Assembly: GCA_030041035.1 (NCBI GenBank)
Contig: JASHOO010000034.1
Span: forward strand, 1-32,546
Length of the DNA: 32,546 nt
Source of the DNA: Bryobacteraceae bacterium
GTDB taxonomy: Bacteria > Acidobacteriota > Terriglobia > Bryobacterales > Bryobacteraceae
Direction of reading: 5' to 3'
Part shown: in pieces, positions 9,178 through 20,878 of the stretch
Layout: each line of letters starts with the position of its first letter
Position numbering within the stretch: the stretch's first letter is position 1
Made by a program: the position numbers and the translations under genes
Notes under the pieces: generated by a model
Told to the model about the DNA's origin: nothing
The model's input: the letters and a program-made list of their open reading frames with translations, nothing else
The model's database searches: none

Positions 9178-9211
9178 GCGCTCCGGACCAATCTAGACCA
9201 CAGGAGGCTAT

Positions 9212-9826
9212 ATGCCATTCTCAGTTCCACCACTACCGTACCCATCTGACGCGCTGGAGCCTCACATCGACAAGATGACGATGGAGATTCACCACGATAA
9301 GCACCATGGCGCTTATGTGACCAACCTCAACAAGGCGCTGGAATCGGCGCCCAATCTGGCGAACAAAACGGTTGAGGAACTTCTGGCCAATAACTGCGCC
9401 ATCGTTCCGGACGCCATCAAGACTGCGGTTCGCAACAACGGCGGCGGCCACATCAACCACTCGATGTTCTGGACCATTATGTCTCCCCAGGGCGGCGGCC
9501 AGCCGTCCGGCGCACTCGCCGATGCCATCAAGAGCACGTTCGGCAGCTTCGAAGCGTTCAAGGAGAAATTCAACAACGCCGGCGCCACGCGCTTCGGCTC
9601 GGGCTGGGCGTGGCTGATCAAAGACGGTTCGGGGAAGCTGGACATCTACTCGACCGCCAATCAGGACAGCCCCGTGATGGAAGGCAAATTTCCAGTCATG
9701 GGCCTGGATGTTTGGGAGCACGCGTACTACTTGAAGTATCAGAACCGGCGGCCCGAGTACATTGCCGCGTGGTGGAACGTGGTGAACTGGGCCGAAATCG
9801 GGAAGCGGTTCGCGTCGGGCAAGTAA
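9212..9826 (+). CDS. Superoxide dismutase, Fe/Mn family
   Basis: [43 protein letters not shown] ... [30 protein letters not shown]. Confidence 0.97.
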   Translation: MPFSVPPLPYPSDALEPHIDKMTMEIHHDKHHGAYVTNLNKALESAPNLANKTVEELLANNCAIVPDAIKTAVRNNGGGHINHSMFWTIMSPQGGGQPSGALADAIKSTFGSFEAFKEKFNNAGATRFGSGWAWLIKDGSGKLDIYSTANQDSPVMEGKFPVMGLDVWEHAYYLKYQNRRPEYIAAWWNVVNWAEIGKRFASGK

Positions 9827-9834
9827 GCGCCAGG

Positions 9835-11250
9835 CTATCCCCGCTTCTTGGCCGCCATGAGCTCTTCGATGTTTACCAGCTCGGTGGGATAATCGCCCGT
9901 GTAGCAGGCGTAGCAGTATTCATGCCTGCGGTCATCACTGACGGCTTTGCGCAGGGACGCGAGCGACAGGTAGGCGAGTGAATCCGCCTCGACAAACCGG
10001 CGGATTTCTTCGACGGTGTTGTTGGCGCCGATCAACTCGTTCTTAGTGGGGGTGTCCACGCCATAAAAGCACGGCGAGACTGTGGGCGGGCAGGAAATGC
10101 GTAAATGGACTTCGCGAGCCCCTGCCTGGCGCACCATGCGGACAATCTTGCGCGAAGTGGTGCCGCGCACGATGGAATCATCCACCAGCACCACGCGTTT
10201 CCCCTCGAGCAAATGCCGCACTGGATTGAGTTTCAGCTTGACGCCGAAGTCGCGGATCACCTGAGATGGCTCGATGAAGGTCCGGCCGACGTAGTGATTG
10301 CGGATCAAGCCGTGCCGGAAGGGCAAGCCGGATTCAGCCGCAAATCCGATGGCCGCGGCCACGCCGGAGTCCGGCACCGGCACCACCAGATCAGCGTCCG
10401 CAGGCGCCTCCCGGGCAAGCAGACGGCCCAGCATCTCGCGCGACTGCTGGACCGAGCGCTCAAATACGATCGAGTCCGGGCGCGAAAAGTACACATGCTC
10501 GAACACGCACTGTGCTCGCGACTGCTCCGGCGCGTAGCGCTCGCGCGTCACACCCTCGGGACCGACGATGATCATCTCACCCGGTTCCACTTCGTTCAAA
10601 TACACTGCGCCGATCAGGTCGAAGGCGCAGGTTTCCGACGCGAACACATGCGCGATGCGCCCGCCGGAGAACTCCATTTGCCCTGCGGCCAGAGGCCGGA
10701 AGCCACGCGGATCGCGCGCCACGATGACGCGGTCTTCCGCCAGAAAAACCAGTGAAAAGGCGCCATCGAGCTGCAGGAGCGCATCGCGCAATGCGCCGGA
10801 GAGCGTCCGCTCGCGCGAGTGCGCTACCAGGTGGAGAATGACCTCGGTGTCGCTGTTGGATTGGAAGATGGAACCTTGCCGTTCCAAGTCGCGGCGCAGT
10901 TCGGAAGCATTCGTAATGTTGCCGTTGTGGGCAACGGCTATGCGGCCCTTGTTGCACGCCACTGAGAACGGCTGCGCGTTGAGCAGCGCAGTATCGCCGG
11001 CAGTGGAATATCGGGTGTGGCCAATGGCCTGTTCCCCGGGCAACGTATCGATCACCAGCGGCGTGAAGATTTCAGCCACATGCCCCATCGACTTGACGCA
11101 GTGCACTTCAGTCCCGTCACTGGTGCAGATCCCCGCGCTTTCCTGCCCTCGATGTTGCAACGCGTACAGCCCTAAATACGTAAGCTTGGCCGCTTCCGGG
11201 TGGCCATAAATGGCGAAGACGCCGCACTCTTCGTGGAATTTGTCGAACAT
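9835..11250 (-). CDS. purF: Amidophosphoribosyltransferase
   Basis: ECGVFAIYGHPEAAKLTYLGLYALQHRGQESAGI; VVLVDDSIVRGTTSRKIVRMVRQAGAREVHLRISCPP. Confidence 0.97.
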   Translation of the reverse strand: MFDKFHEECGVFAIYGHPEAAKLTYLGLYALQHRGQESAGICTSDGTEVHCVKSMGHVAEIFTPLVIDTLPGEQAIGHTRYSTAGDTALLNAQPFSVACNKGRIAVAHNGNITNASELRRDLERQGSIFQSNSDTEVILHLVAHSRERTLSGALRDALLQLDGAFSLVFLAEDRVIVARDPRGFRPLAAGQMEFSGGRIAHVFASETCAFDLIGAVYLNEVEPGEMIIVGPEGVTRERYAPEQSRAQCVFEHVYFSRPDSIVFERSVQQSREMLGRLLAREAPADADLVVPVPDSGVAAAIGFAAESGLPFRHGLIRNHYVGRTFIEPSQVIRDFGVKLKLNPVRHLLEGKRVVLVDDSIVRGTTSRKIVRMVRQAGAREVHLRISCPPTVSPCFYGVDTPTKNELIGANNTVEEIRRFVEADSLAYLSLASLRKAVSDDRRHEYCYACYTGDYPTELVNIEELMAAKKRG

Positions 11251-11253
11251 ACG

Positions 11254-13473
11254 TCACACCCGCAGTTTGTTTTCGAGTGCTCCTTCAAAGATTTTTCGCA
11301 ATCCTTCGACGCTCGCGTCGATCAACTCCGCACCACGATTACGAACGGCGATGCGCCCTTCGCTTGTCACACCGATGCGCAGGGCCTCCACTCCGTGACG
11401 AGCGGCGATCGGTTCCACCCGCTCCGGTTCGGCCGTTGAAATCAAAACGCGCGAAGGTCCCTCGTGGAACAGCAGCAGCTCCGGCGACAGCCCGGACGAG
11501 AGGTCAATCTCAGCTCCCACGCTTTGCCGTCCGAAGGAGCATTCCGCCAGCGCCACGGCCAAGCCCCCATCGCTCAAATCATGAGCCGATTCTGCCAGAC
11601 CGGCATGAACCATCTCGCGCACGGCTGTCTGCACGCGCTTCTCGTAATCCAAATCGAGCGCCGGCGGCAAACCCCAAAGATCGTGCAGCACCGCCTTGGC
11701 GTACTGGGTTCCACCAAAACGCACGATGTCGCAGTCACCCACCCCACCCACCAGCATCACGGATCGACCTGCGTGTCTGAAATGCAATCCCAACGGGGTC
11801 TCCGTCTGTAGTAACCCCACAACTCCCACCACCGGCGTGGGCCAGATGCCTTCGCCCAACGTTTCGTTGTATAGGCTGACATTTCCGCCGGTAATCGGCA
11901 CATCGAAAAACCGGCAGGCTTCCGCCATGCCCTCGATCGATTCCACCAACTGCGCCATGATCTCGGGACGCTCGGGATTGCCGAAGTTCAAATTGTTTGT
12001 CGCGCCTATCGGTTCCGCTCCCACCACTGCCAGATTGCGGCAGCACTCGGCGACGATCAGCTTGGTTGCATCGCGCGGCGCGAGAAAACAGTAACGCGCG
12101 TTACCATCGAGCGTCATCGCCAGCGCGGCGCCGTTTTCCTTGATACGCAGGATGGCGGCGTCCGCTGCCGCCGGGCCGGCCAGCGTGTTGGTGCGCACCT
12201 GGTAGTCGTACTGCTGCCAGATCCAGCGCTTGGAACAGATGTCGCCGGATGCCAGCAGGGTTTCGAGATCGCGTGTGAGATTCCGGCTGGAGACTGCCGG
12301 TGCCTGCATGGGAGCCGTGCGCAGGGGTTGCGAATGCGGGCGGTCATACAACGGCGCGCTGTCGGCCAGCGGCTGATTGGGAATCTCGGCCACAATCTCG
12401 CCGTGATGCCGCACGCGCAGCAGGCCATCGTCCGTAACCTGCCCCACGGTGACAGCGTCGAGGCCCCACTTTCGAAACACCCGGAATACCTCTTCTTCGC
12501 GCCCCTTCTCCGCCACCAGCAGCATGCGCTCCTGCGATTCCGAGAGCATGATCTCGTAGGCCGTCATACCGGTCTCGCGTTGCGGAACACGATCCAGTTC
12601 GATCTCGATTCCTGTGCCCCCGCGGCTGCCCATCTCGCAGGTCGAGCAGGTCAATCCCGCCGCGCCCATGTCCTGAATGCCTACGATCGCTCCGGTTTGC
12701 ATCGCTTCCAGGCATGCCTCGAGGAGCAGCTTCTCCAGAAACGGGTCGCCCACCTGCACGTTCGGCCGCTTCTGCTTGGATTCTTCGGTAAACTCGGCGG
12801 AGGCCATTGATGCTCCGTGGATACCGTCGCGGCCCGTCTTTGCGCCGACATAGACGACCGGATTGCCCACGCCCGCAGCCTTGGCGTAAAAGATCTCGTT
12901 ACGCTTCGCCACCCCCAGCGCAAAAACGTTCACCAATGGATTGCCGTCATAGCAGGCCTCAAACACGCACTCACCACCCACTGTCGGCACGCCAAAGCAG
13001 TTGCCATAGTGCGCAATCCCCGAAACCACGCCTTCGAGGATGCGCCGGTTGCGCGCGCTGTTCACTGTGTCTTCGAGCGGTCCGAAGCGCAGCGCATCCA
13101 TCACCGCAATGGGCCGTGCACCCATGGTGAAAATGTCGCGCAGAATGCCACCCACGCCGGTTGCCGCTCCCTGGAACGGCTCGATGAAACTGGGGTGGTT
13201 GTGCGACTCGATCTTGAACGCCGCCACATAGCCAGCGCCGATATCCACGACGCCCGCATTCTCACCGGGTCCTTGCACAACGTAGGGCCCGCGCGTCGGA
13301 AGCTTCTTCAGATGCAGGCGCGAGCTCTTATAGGAGCAGTGCTCGCTCCACATCACGCTGAAGATCCCGAGTTCCGTGTAGCTGGGCTCACGGCCCAGAA
13401 TGTGGACGATTTTGTTGTACTCGGCCTCGGTTAGCTGATGTGTGGCGATCAGTTTCGGCGAAAGAGCGGTCAT
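11254..13473 (-). CDS. purL: Phosphoribosylformylglycinamidine synthase subunit PurL
   Basis: [70 protein letters not shown]; 739 aa (multi-subunit type). Confidence 0.97.
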   Translation of the reverse strand: MTALSPKLIATHQLTEAEYNKIVHILGREPSYTELGIFSVMWSEHCSYKSSRLHLKKLPTRGPYVVQGPGENAGVVDIGAGYVAAFKIESHNHPSFIEPFQGAATGVGGILRDIFTMGARPIAVMDALRFGPLEDTVNSARNRRILEGVVSGIAHYGNCFGVPTVGGECVFEACYDGNPLVNVFALGVAKRNEIFYAKAAGVGNPVVYVGAKTGRDGIHGASMASAEFTEESKQKRPNVQVGDPFLEKLLLEACLEAMQTGAIVGIQDMGAAGLTCSTCEMGSRGGTGIEIELDRVPQRETGMTAYEIMLSESQERMLLVAEKGREEEVFRVFRKWGLDAVTVGQVTDDGLLRVRHHGEIVAEIPNQPLADSAPLYDRPHSQPLRTAPMQAPAVSSRNLTRDLETLLASGDICSKRWIWQQYDYQVRTNTLAGPAAADAAILRIKENGAALAMTLDGNARYCFLAPRDATKLIVAECCRNLAVVGAEPIGATNNLNFGNPERPEIMAQLVESIEGMAEACRFFDVPITGGNVSLYNETLGEGIWPTPVVGVVGLLQTETPLGLHFRHAGRSVMLVGGVGDCDIVRFGGTQYAKAVLHDLWGLPPALDLDYEKRVQTAVREMVHAGLAESAHDLSDGGLAVALAECSFGRQSVGAEIDLSSGLSPELLLFHEGPSRVLISTAEPERVEPIAARHGVEALRIGVTSEGRIAVRNRGAELIDASVEGLRKIFEGALENKLRV

Positions 13474-14138
13474 GCGTGCGCGAGTGCGGAAACCATGGAT
13501 CGAAATATCAGCAGCCCGTCTGTCGAGCCCATCAGCGGGTCCGATGCCCGCTCCGGATGCGGCATCATACCTATCACGTTACGGGCCGCATTCAGCACAC
13601 CGGCAATATCGCGTACCGATCCGTTAGGGTTGTCGATGTAACGGAAGACCACCCGGCCCTCGGCTTCGAGTTCGTCCAGTGTGCGTTCGTCGGCCACGTA
13701 GCAGCCTTCGCCGTGGGCAACCGGAATGCGGAGCACCTGACCTGCCGCGGCCGCCCCAGTGAACGGAGACTCGGCGGTTTCGGTCCGGAGGAGCACTTCG
13801 CGGCAAACGAACTTCAACCCGGCATTGCGCACCAGCGCTCCGGGCAGAAGGCCCGCTTCCACCAGAATCTGAAACCCGTTGCAAATGCCCAGCACCAAGC
13901 CGCCGTCAGCGGCGAAGCGTTTCACTGCCTCCATCACCGGCGAGAATTTGGCGATCGCCCCACACCGCAGGTAGTCTCCATACGCAAATCCGCCCGGCAG
14001 AATAACCGCATCCACCGCCCCCAGCCGCCTGGAATCGTGCCAGATAAACTCCGCTTCCTCACCCAAATTCTCGCGGACCGCGTACCAGGCATCGTGATCG
14101 CAATTACTTCCAGGGAAGACAACGACACCAAATTTCAT
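13470..14138 (-). CDS. purQ: Phosphoribosylformylglycinamidine synthase subunit PurQ
   Basis: [63 protein letters not shown]. 4-bp overlap with purL. Confidence 0.96.
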   Translation of the reverse strand: MKFGVVVFPGSNCDHDAWYAVRENLGEEAEFIWHDSRRLGAVDAVILPGGFAYGDYLRCGAIAKFSPVMEAVKRFAADGGLVLGICNGFQILVEAGLLPGALVRNAGLKFVCREVLLRTETAESPFTGAAAAGQVLRIPVAHGEGCYVADERTLDELEAEGRVVFRYIDNPNGSVRDIAGVLNAARNVIGMMPHPERASDPLMGSTDGLLIFRSMVSALAHA

Positions 14139-14258
14139 AGAGTCGACGCTTACGGGGAGGCGGAAACTTCATTTTAACAAAAAAGCAACACTTCCCGCCG
14201 GAAAAGGTGCGGACGTGCCAAAATCTCAATCCCCCCACTGCGCTAAACTGTCGGATTC

Positions 14259-15044
14259 ATGCCTGGACCCCGGTTCGACACCTGGCATGCGCTGTTGGCG
14301 ATTTTACTGTCTGCTCCAGCGCAGTCCCCGCAGGCCGCTGCCCAGGCGCAAATGGCCGCCTTGCTCGCCCCCAAGGTCACCTACTACTACGACGTGGAGT
14401 GGCGCCTGGTTGAAGCTGGAAAAGTGAAGCTAACCTGGATTGCCTCTTCCCAAGCCTCCAATCCCGGTTGGCAGGTCAACCTGCACTTGGAATCAACCGG
14501 CTTGGTTTCCAAGCTTTACAGGGTCAACGACAACTACACGGCAGATTTGAACAGCGAGCTCTGTGCCCAGGATACCCACACCCAGGCCCTGGAAGCCAGC
14601 CGGCAGCGCGAGACCGTAGTGCATTTCGATCCGGCCACCAGGAAAGCCAGCTATCTGGAGCGCGACCTCGTAAAGCACACCGTCGTCTCTCTCGAAACCG
14701 ACATTCCTTCCTGTGTACATGACGTGATCGGCGGATTGTTTCTCCTGAGAACCATGGCACTCGAGCCGGGCAAATCAGCCGAAGTCCAGGTGAGCGACGG
14801 CAAAAAGTCGGTCTCCGCCAAGGTCGAAGCACAGCAGCGGGAGCAGATCAAGGTCCCTGCCGGAACGTTCAAGACCATCCGGTACGAAGCCTTTCTGTTC
14901 AACGGAGTCCTCTATCGCCGGCCCGCGCACCTGTACCTCTGGCTCAGCGACGATGCCCGGAAACTTCCCGTACGCATTCAGGTGCGGCTGCACTTCACCA
15001 TTGGAACGATTACTCTTCAATTAGAGAAGGAAGAAAAAACATGA
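14259..15044 (+). CDS. DUF3108 domain-containing protein, signal-peptide-like N-terminus
   Basis: YYYDVEWRLVEAGKVKLTW...KVPAGTFKTIRYEAFLFNGVLYRRPAHLYLWLSDDARKLPVRIQVRLHFTIGTITLQLE. Confidence 0.75.
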   Translation: MPGPRFDTWHALLAILLSAPAQSPQAAAQAQMAALLAPKVTYYYDVEWRLVEAGKVKLTWIASSQASNPGWQVNLHLESTGLVSKLYRVNDNYTADLNSELCAQDTHTQALEASRQRETVVHFDPATRKASYLERDLVKHTVVSLETDIPSCVHDVIGGLFLLRTMALEPGKSAEVQVSDGKKSVSAKVEAQQREQIKVPAGTFKTIRYEAFLFNGVLYRRPAHLYLWLSDDARKLPVRIQVRLHFTIGTITLQLEKEEKT

Positions 15045-16144
15045 AGCCAATCGTTGTGCTCGGGGCGTTTTTGGTTTGGGCGCCGGCGCTTTATCCGCAA
15101 GCCCAGACCGCAACGCCAGGCACAGCCCAGCCGGCAGCGACGGCGCTGCTCTCCAATAACGACGCACTGGCACTGCTTCGGCGCATTTCGCAGTTGATGG
15201 AATCTACCATGTTAGCTACGCCCGGCATGTCACGTGCGGCCGCACCACTCGCCGAAAACGTCCGCCAGGCGTTGGTAAACATAGAAGCCAGTTCGCCGCA
15301 AAATGCCAGCCAGGTTTATAACCTGATGGCCAACGTTCGCGCGTACCTCGCGCTTTCGGACGCCTTGCCTAAGCAGTACCCGTTTGCGGACACCGCAGTG
15401 AAGCAGATTGCGGAACTACGCGACGATATGAACCGCCTGGATGCCGATTTCGAGGCCTTGATCGAGCAGAAAGACCAACAAGGCCGGAATCCGGATCGCG
15501 ATAATCTCAAGCGCTATGCCGAGGAGAATTCGCGGCTCGGCCCGCCCTCGGGGCAAACGCCGCGTATCGTGTTTTTGGGCGATTCAATCACGGATGGCTG
15601 GCGTCTCACCGAATACTTTTCCGGGCGCGATTTCGTCAATCGCGGCATCAGCGGGCAGATTACCGGCGAGATGCTGGGGCGCATGCAAGCCGATGTCATC
15701 AGCCTCAAACCGATCGCGGTGCTCATTCTCGCGGGTACCAACGATCTTGCGCGCGGCGTGTCCGTGAGCACCATCGAAAACAATTTCGTGATGATTGCGG
15801 ACCTGGCTGCCTATCAAGAGATCCGTCCTGTGTTTGCGTCTATTCTGCCGGTAAGTGACTACCACAAGAACGTCAATCCGCAATACGCCCAAACCGCCAG
15901 GCGCCCGCCTTCAACTATCCTCACGCTGAATAACTGGCTGAAGCAGTTTTGCGCGCAGCGTGGCTACGTGTACGTGGATTACTACTCATCCATGGTGGAT
16001 TCGGCGGGCTTTCTGCAAGCCGATCTCTCCGATGACGGCCTGCACCCCAACGCCAAGGGCTATCGCGTGATGGCTCCCATCGCATTGAACGCGATCGATC
16101 GCGCTCTGGGACCGGTGAAAAAGAAGAAGGGCCGATTCTTTTAA
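15041..16144 (+). CDS. SGNH/GDSL-type hydrolase with N-terminal extension, secreted
   Basis: IVFLGDSITDGW, VNRGISGQ, ILAGTNDLARG, DDGLHPNAKGYRVMAPI blocks; signal-like N-terminus; ATGA overlap with upstream CDS. Confidence 0.9.
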   Translation: MKPIVVLGAFLVWAPALYPQAQTATPGTAQPAATALLSNNDALALLRRISQLMESTMLATPGMSRAAAPLAENVRQALVNIEASSPQNASQVYNLMANVRAYLALSDALPKQYPFADTAVKQIAELRDDMNRLDADFEALIEQKDQQGRNPDRDNLKRYAEENSRLGPPSGQTPRIVFLGDSITDGWRLTEYFSGRDFVNRGISGQITGEMLGRMQADVISLKPIAVLILAGTNDLARGVSVSTIENNFVMIADLAAYQEIRPVFASILPVSDYHKNVNPQYAQTARRPPSTILTLNNWLKQFCAQRGYVYVDYYSSMVDSAGFLQADLSDDGLHPNAKGYRVMAPIALNAIDRALGPVKKKKGRFF

Positions 16145-16192
16145 GCACGAACGGTCATGATCATCTGACCTGGTTGTTATACTCGGAAGTTC

Positions 16193-18145
16193 GTGTTTCA
16201 CATACTGGAAAAGCGGGTTCAGGAAGCCTTTCAGAGCCACATAAAAACGCATTACGGCATCGATCTGCCAGTCGTCATCGAGGAGCCCAAGCAGCCGGAT
16301 TTTGGCGAACTGGCGCTGCCTGTCGCGTTTCAGCTGGCTAAACAACTGAGGCAGGCGCCGAAAAGAATTGCTGCTGAGTTGGCGGCGGCCATCGGCGCGA
16401 TCGGCGGCATCAGCGCGCTTGAAGTGGCCGGCAACGGTTACCTCAACGTGCGTTTCGACCGCGCCTTTTACGCCTCAGCGCTGCTCGCCGGAATCGAAGA
16501 ACCAGCCGCTCCGTCTGCCGAAAAAATCATCGTCGAGCACACCAACATCAATCCCAACAAGGCAGCGCACATCGGACACTTGCGCAACGCCGCGCTGGGA
16601 GACACCTTTGTCCGCATGCTGCGGGGTCTAGGCAAGCGGGTCGAAGTACAGAACTATATCGACAACACTGGCGTGCAGGTAGCGGATGTCGTAGCTGGCC
16701 TCCACTACCTGGAGCGTAAGTCTCCGCCCGAAGTCGCAAGCCTCATCAGCGACCCTAACCTCCGTTTCGATTACTACTGCTGGGATCTGTACGCGCGGAT
16801 TTCGGCGCACTTCAAGGATGATCCGGACTCGCTCGCGTGGCGCAACGAGACGCTGCACTCCATTGAGGCCGGTCAGGGCGCGCAAGCGCTGCTCGCCACT
16901 CTTGTGGCGGACGCGATTGTGCACCTCCATTTGCAGACCATGCTCCGGTTGGGCGTTGCATACGATGTACTCCCGCGGGAAAGCGAAATCCTGCACCTGA
17001 AATTCTGGGCTTCCGCCTTCGAACTGCTCAAACAACGCAACGCAATCTACCTGGAGACGAACGGCAAGAATAGAGACTGCTGGGTCATGCCCGCGGAAGC
17101 ATTCTCCGAAGCTTCCGAAGACAGCAAGGTGATTGTGCGTTCGAACGGCACCGTCACCTACGTAGGCAAGGACATCGCCTACCAACTTTGGAAATTCGGA
17201 CTGCTCGGCAAAGACTTTTATTATCGGCCGCTCGAAACCTATGCCGACGGACGCGTACTCTGGGTCACCACGGACCAGCCCCTGGCTCCTGATTCCCAAA
17301 TCCCCGCTTTTGGCCACGCCACGCGCGTTTACAACGTGATCGACGTCCGCCAGTCTTACTTGCAGGACGTCGTAGTTGCCGGCCTGCGCGCCCTCGGTTT
17401 CAACGACCAGGCCGGTCAGTCGGTTCATTTCTCCTACGAAATGGTCGCGCTCTCGCCGCGCTGTTGCGCCGAACTGGGCATTGCGCTTTCAGAGGAAGAC
17501 CGCAAACGGCCCTACGTTGAAGTGTCGGGACGAAAGGGACTAGGCGTCAAAGCGGACGATCTGATCGACAAGCTCATCGAGAAGGCATTTGAAGAAGTGG
17601 TTTCGCGGCACCCGGAAGCTTCGGCGGACGAACAGCGCTCGGTGGCCTCACAGATCGCCATCGGCGCTTTGCGCTATTTCTTGCTGAAGTACACGCGGAC
17701 TTCGGTCATCGCGTTCGATTTCCAGGAAGCCCTCAGCTTCGAAGGCGAGACCGGTCCTTACATACAATACGCTGCCGTACGCGCCCGCAACATCCTGCGC
17801 AAGCTCCAGGAGAAGGGCGAACAGGTGCCGGATTTCCGCACCGAGCTGAGCGAAGCGGTCTTTCGCCGGCAGTTGCAATCCGAAGATTTCTGGCAGGTGC
17901 TCCTGGCGGCCTCGAAAGCGGATGTGTCGCTCGAGCGGGCCGTCGCGGCGGGTGAGCCCGCGCACGTTGCCAAGTATGCATTCCAGCTTGCGCAGGCATT
18001 CAACAATTTTTACCATCTGTACCCGATCATCCACGAGCAGGATCGCGAAAAAAAGGTCTTCCTGCTATGGATGACCGAGTTCTTTCGTACACAACTCGAA
18101 CGCACGCTGGCGGTATTGGGTATCGAAGTCCCTCCCTACATGTGA
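16193..18145 (+). CDS. argS: Arginyl-tRNA synthetase
   Basis: VEHTNINPNKAAHIGHLRNAALGDTFVRMLRG (HIGH motif), VQNYIDNTGVQVADV, SGRKGLGVKADDLID, C-terminal FNNFYHLYPI; GTG start. Confidence 0.95.
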   Translation: MFHILEKRVQEAFQSHIKTHYGIDLPVVIEEPKQPDFGELALPVAFQLAKQLRQAPKRIAAELAAAIGAIGGISALEVAGNGYLNVRFDRAFYASALLAGIEEPAAPSAEKIIVEHTNINPNKAAHIGHLRNAALGDTFVRMLRGLGKRVEVQNYIDNTGVQVADVVAGLHYLERKSPPEVASLISDPNLRFDYYCWDLYARISAHFKDDPDSLAWRNETLHSIEAGQGAQALLATLVADAIVHLHLQTMLRLGVAYDVLPRESEILHLKFWASAFELLKQRNAIYLETNGKNRDCWVMPAEAFSEASEDSKVIVRSNGTVTYVGKDIAYQLWKFGLLGKDFYYRPLETYADGRVLWVTTDQPLAPDSQIPAFGHATRVYNVIDVRQSYLQDVVVAGLRALGFNDQAGQSVHFSYEMVALSPRCCAELGIALSEEDRKRPYVEVSGRKGLGVKADDLIDKLIEKAFEEVVSRHPEASADEQRSVASQIAIGALRYFLLKYTRTSVIAFDFQEALSFEGETGPYIQYAAVRARNILRKLQEKGEQVPDFRTELSEAVFRRQLQSEDFWQVLLAASKADVSLERAVAAGEPAHVAKYAFQLAQAFNNFYHLYPIIHEQDREKKVFLLWMTEFFRTQLERTLAVLGIEVPPYM

Positions 18146-18184
18146 CGGCCCGCAAGCCCGGCGTGTGCCAAAATTGAATTGAAT

Positions 18185-20869
18185 ATGGCCAACAAGAATT
18201 CCTTCGGCGCGGCCGCGACTCTGCGCGCGGGTGACTCGTCGTATCAGATTTTTCGCCTTGCCCGGCTGGAAGATACAGGGGTGGGCAGGGTGTCACGCCT
18301 GCCGTTTTCCACCAGGATCCTCCTCGAGAATCTGCTGCGCCAGGAGGACGGCCGGAAGGTGCTCGCGGCGGATGTGGAATACGTGGCGCACGGCGCCGGC
18401 GGCACGGAAGCCAAAGAGATCAGCTTTATGCCCGCGCGTGTCCTTTTGCAGGACTTCACCGGAGTTCCCGCTGTGGTCGACTTGGCCGCAATGCGCGATG
18501 CCCTTGCTGCCATAGGCGCCGATCCGGCGCTGGCCAATCCCCTGCTGCCGGCCGATCTGGTGATCGATCACTCCGTGCAGGTCGATCAGTTCGGCAGCAA
18601 AGACGCGTTCTCCATCAACGCTCTGCTCGAGTTTCAGCGTAATCGCGAGCGCTATATGCTGCTCCGCTGGGGCCAAACCGCCTTTAAGAACTTTCGCGTA
18701 GTCCCGCCCGACACCGGCATCGTGCACCAGGTCAACCTCGAATATCTCGCCTCGGTGGTCTTCCGCGCCAAAACCGATCAGGGTTGGCTGGCTTATCCCG
18801 ATTCCCTGGTCGGAACGGATTCGCACACCACCATGGTGAACGGCTTGGGCGTGCTCGGATGGGGCGTCGGCGGCATTGAAGCCGAGGCCTGCATGCTGGG
18901 CCAGCCGATTTCCATGCTCCTTCCGCCGGTGGTCGGTTTCAAGCTGCACGGAGGCCTGCGCGAAGGCTGCACCGCCACAGACCTGGTTTTGACCGTCACC
19001 CAGATGCTGCGCAAGAAAGGCGTCGTCGGCAAATTTGTTGAATTCTATGGCAACGGCTTGAGCGCGCTGAGTCTGGCGGACCGCGCCACCGTCGCCAACA
19101 TGGCGCCCGAGTATGGGGCCACCATGGGCTTCTTCCCGGTGGATGGCGAGACGTTGCGCTACCTTCGATTCAGCAACCGTCCCCCCGACCTGGTGGCGCT
19201 CGTGGAAGCGTACACCAAGGAGCAAGGCCTGTTCCGTACCGACGCTTCAGCCGATCCGCAGTTCTCCGATACCATCGAGCTCGACCTCGCCACCGTCGTG
19301 CCTTCCATGGCCGGCCCTAAGCGCCCGCAGGATCGCATCAACCTGCCCGAAGTGAAGGGTAACTTCCAGGCGGCTTTTGCTTCTGCCCCTAGAAAGAAAG
19401 TGGCCATCCAAATGAATGGCGGTCACGCCGAATTGGACAGCGGCGCCGTGGTGATCGCAGCCATCACCAGTTGCACCAATACTTCTAATCCTTCGGTCAT
19501 GATCGGCGCCGGACTCTTGGCCAAAAAGGCCGCCGAGCGCGGCCTGAAACCGAAACCGTGGGTGAAGACCAGTCTCGCGCCAGGCTCCAAAGTGGTTTCG
19601 GATTACCTCGCCGAGGCCGGGTTGATGCCCTACCTCGAGCAGCTCAACTTTCACCTGGTGGGCTACGGATGCACCACTTGCATCGGGAACAGTGGACCCT
19701 TACCCGAGCCGGTAGCCCAGGCCGTGCAGAAAGAAAATCTCGTGGTCGCCGCAGTATTGAGCGGCAATCGCAATTTCGAAGGCCGCATCAACGCGCTGGT
19801 CAAAGCGAACTATCTGGCTTCGCCGCCCCTAGTGGTCGCTTACGCGCTTGCCGGGCGCGTCGACATCGACCTCGAAAAAGAGCCGCTCGGCGTAGACCGT
19901 TCCGGCGCGCCTGTCTTCTTGCGCGACATCTGGCCGACAACTGCCGAAATCCAAGACGCCATCGGCCGCGCCGTCCGGCCCGACATGTTCCGCCACGAAT
20001 ACGAACGGGCTTTCGACGGTGACTCTAACTGGAAATCGTTACCCGCGCCGGCCGGAACCGGCACATTCGCCTGGGATGCAAATTCCACCTACATCAAGAA
20101 GCCGCCGTATTTCGACAATATGGTCGACCCCGGAAAGCCCATTGAGGACTTGCACAGTATGCGCGTCCTCGCTCTGCTGGGAGACTCGGTCACTACCGAT
20201 CACATCTCTCCGGCGGGATCTATACCGGCCGATAGTCCAGCAGGTAAGTATTTGATTTCAAATGGAGTTAAACCGGCCGACTTCAACTCCTATGGCGCCC
20301 GCCGAGGCAATCACGAGGTCATGGTGCGCGGTACACTGGCTAACATCAGGCTGCGCAACCAGCTGGCGCCGGGTACCGAGGGCGGCTGGAGCGTCCACCT
20401 GCCCGACGGCCAACAGATGTCGATCTACGACGCCTCCGAGCGCTACCAGCAGGAAGGCGTACCGCTCATGATCATCGCTGGGGAGGAGTACGGCTCGGGG
20501 TCGTCACGGGACTGGGCGGCGAAGGGGGTGTTGCTGCTCGGTGTGAAGGCGGTGCTGGCGGAAAGTTTCGAGCGCATCCATCGCACGAACCTCGTCGGGA
20601 TGGGGGTGCTGCCGCTGCAGTTTCTCGATGGCGCCAGCCCCCAAACTCTGGGACTGACTGGAAAGGAGACTTACAAGGTTGAGGGCGTAGCCAAGGCGCT
20701 CTCGAGCGGGAGCAAGGCGACTGTGCGGGCCGTTGATGACAAGGGGTCGGAGAAGCAGTTCGAAGTTCAGGTGCGCGTGGACACGCCCCAGGAGGCGGAA
20801 TACTATCGCAACGGCGGCATTTTGCCTTATGTCCTTCGCCAACTTGCCGCCGCGCCCGTGAGCGCATAG
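18185..20869 (+). CDS. acnA: Aconitate hydratase (AcnA/IRP type)
   Basis: [90 protein letters not shown] at 18179 is an alternative start. Confidence 0.97.
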   Translation: MANKNSFGAAATLRAGDSSYQIFRLARLEDTGVGRVSRLPFSTRILLENLLRQEDGRKVLAADVEYVAHGAGGTEAKEISFMPARVLLQDFTGVPAVVDLAAMRDALAAIGADPALANPLLPADLVIDHSVQVDQFGSKDAFSINALLEFQRNRERYMLLRWGQTAFKNFRVVPPDTGIVHQVNLEYLASVVFRAKTDQGWLAYPDSLVGTDSHTTMVNGLGVLGWGVGGIEAEACMLGQPISMLLPPVVGFKLHGGLREGCTATDLVLTVTQMLRKKGVVGKFVEFYGNGLSALSLADRATVANMAPEYGATMGFFPVDGETLRYLRFSNRPPDLVALVEAYTKEQGLFRTDASADPQFSDTIELDLATVVPSMAGPKRPQDRINLPEVKGNFQAAFASAPRKKVAIQMNGGHAELDSGAVVIAAITSCTNTSNPSVMIGAGLLAKKAAERGLKPKPWVKTSLAPGSKVVSDYLAEAGLMPYLEQLNFHLVGYGCTTCIGNSGPLPEPVAQAVQKENLVVAAVLSGNRNFEGRINALVKANYLASPPLVVAYALAGRVDIDLEKEPLGVDRSGAPVFLRDIWPTTAEIQDAIGRAVRPDMFRHEYERAFDGDSNWKSLPAPAGTGTFAWDANSTYIKKPPYFDNMVDPGKPIEDLHSMRVLALLGDSVTTDHISPAGSIPADSPAGKYLISNGVKPADFNSYGARRGNHEVMVRGTLANIRLRNQLAPGTEGGWSVHLPDGQQMSIYDASERYQQEGVPLMIIAGEEYGSGSSRDWAAKGVLLLGVKAVLAESFERIHRTNLVGMGVLPLQFLDGASPQTLGLTGKETYKVEGVAKALSSGSKATVRAVDDKGSEKQFEVQVRVDTPQEAEYYRNGGILPYVLRQLAAAPVSA

Positions 20870-20878
20870 AATCGTCTG

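Noticed and set aside
10105-13434. Plus-strand ORFs antisense to purF and purL (10105..10755, 10568..11209, 12817..13434)
   Set aside because: Antisense shadows of well-supported pur genes.
16628-20022. Long ORFs opposite or out of frame with argS and acnA (e.g. 16628..17428 -, 18293..19225 -, 19558..20022 +)
   Set aside because: Overlap strongly supported essential-type genes; no coherent domain content.
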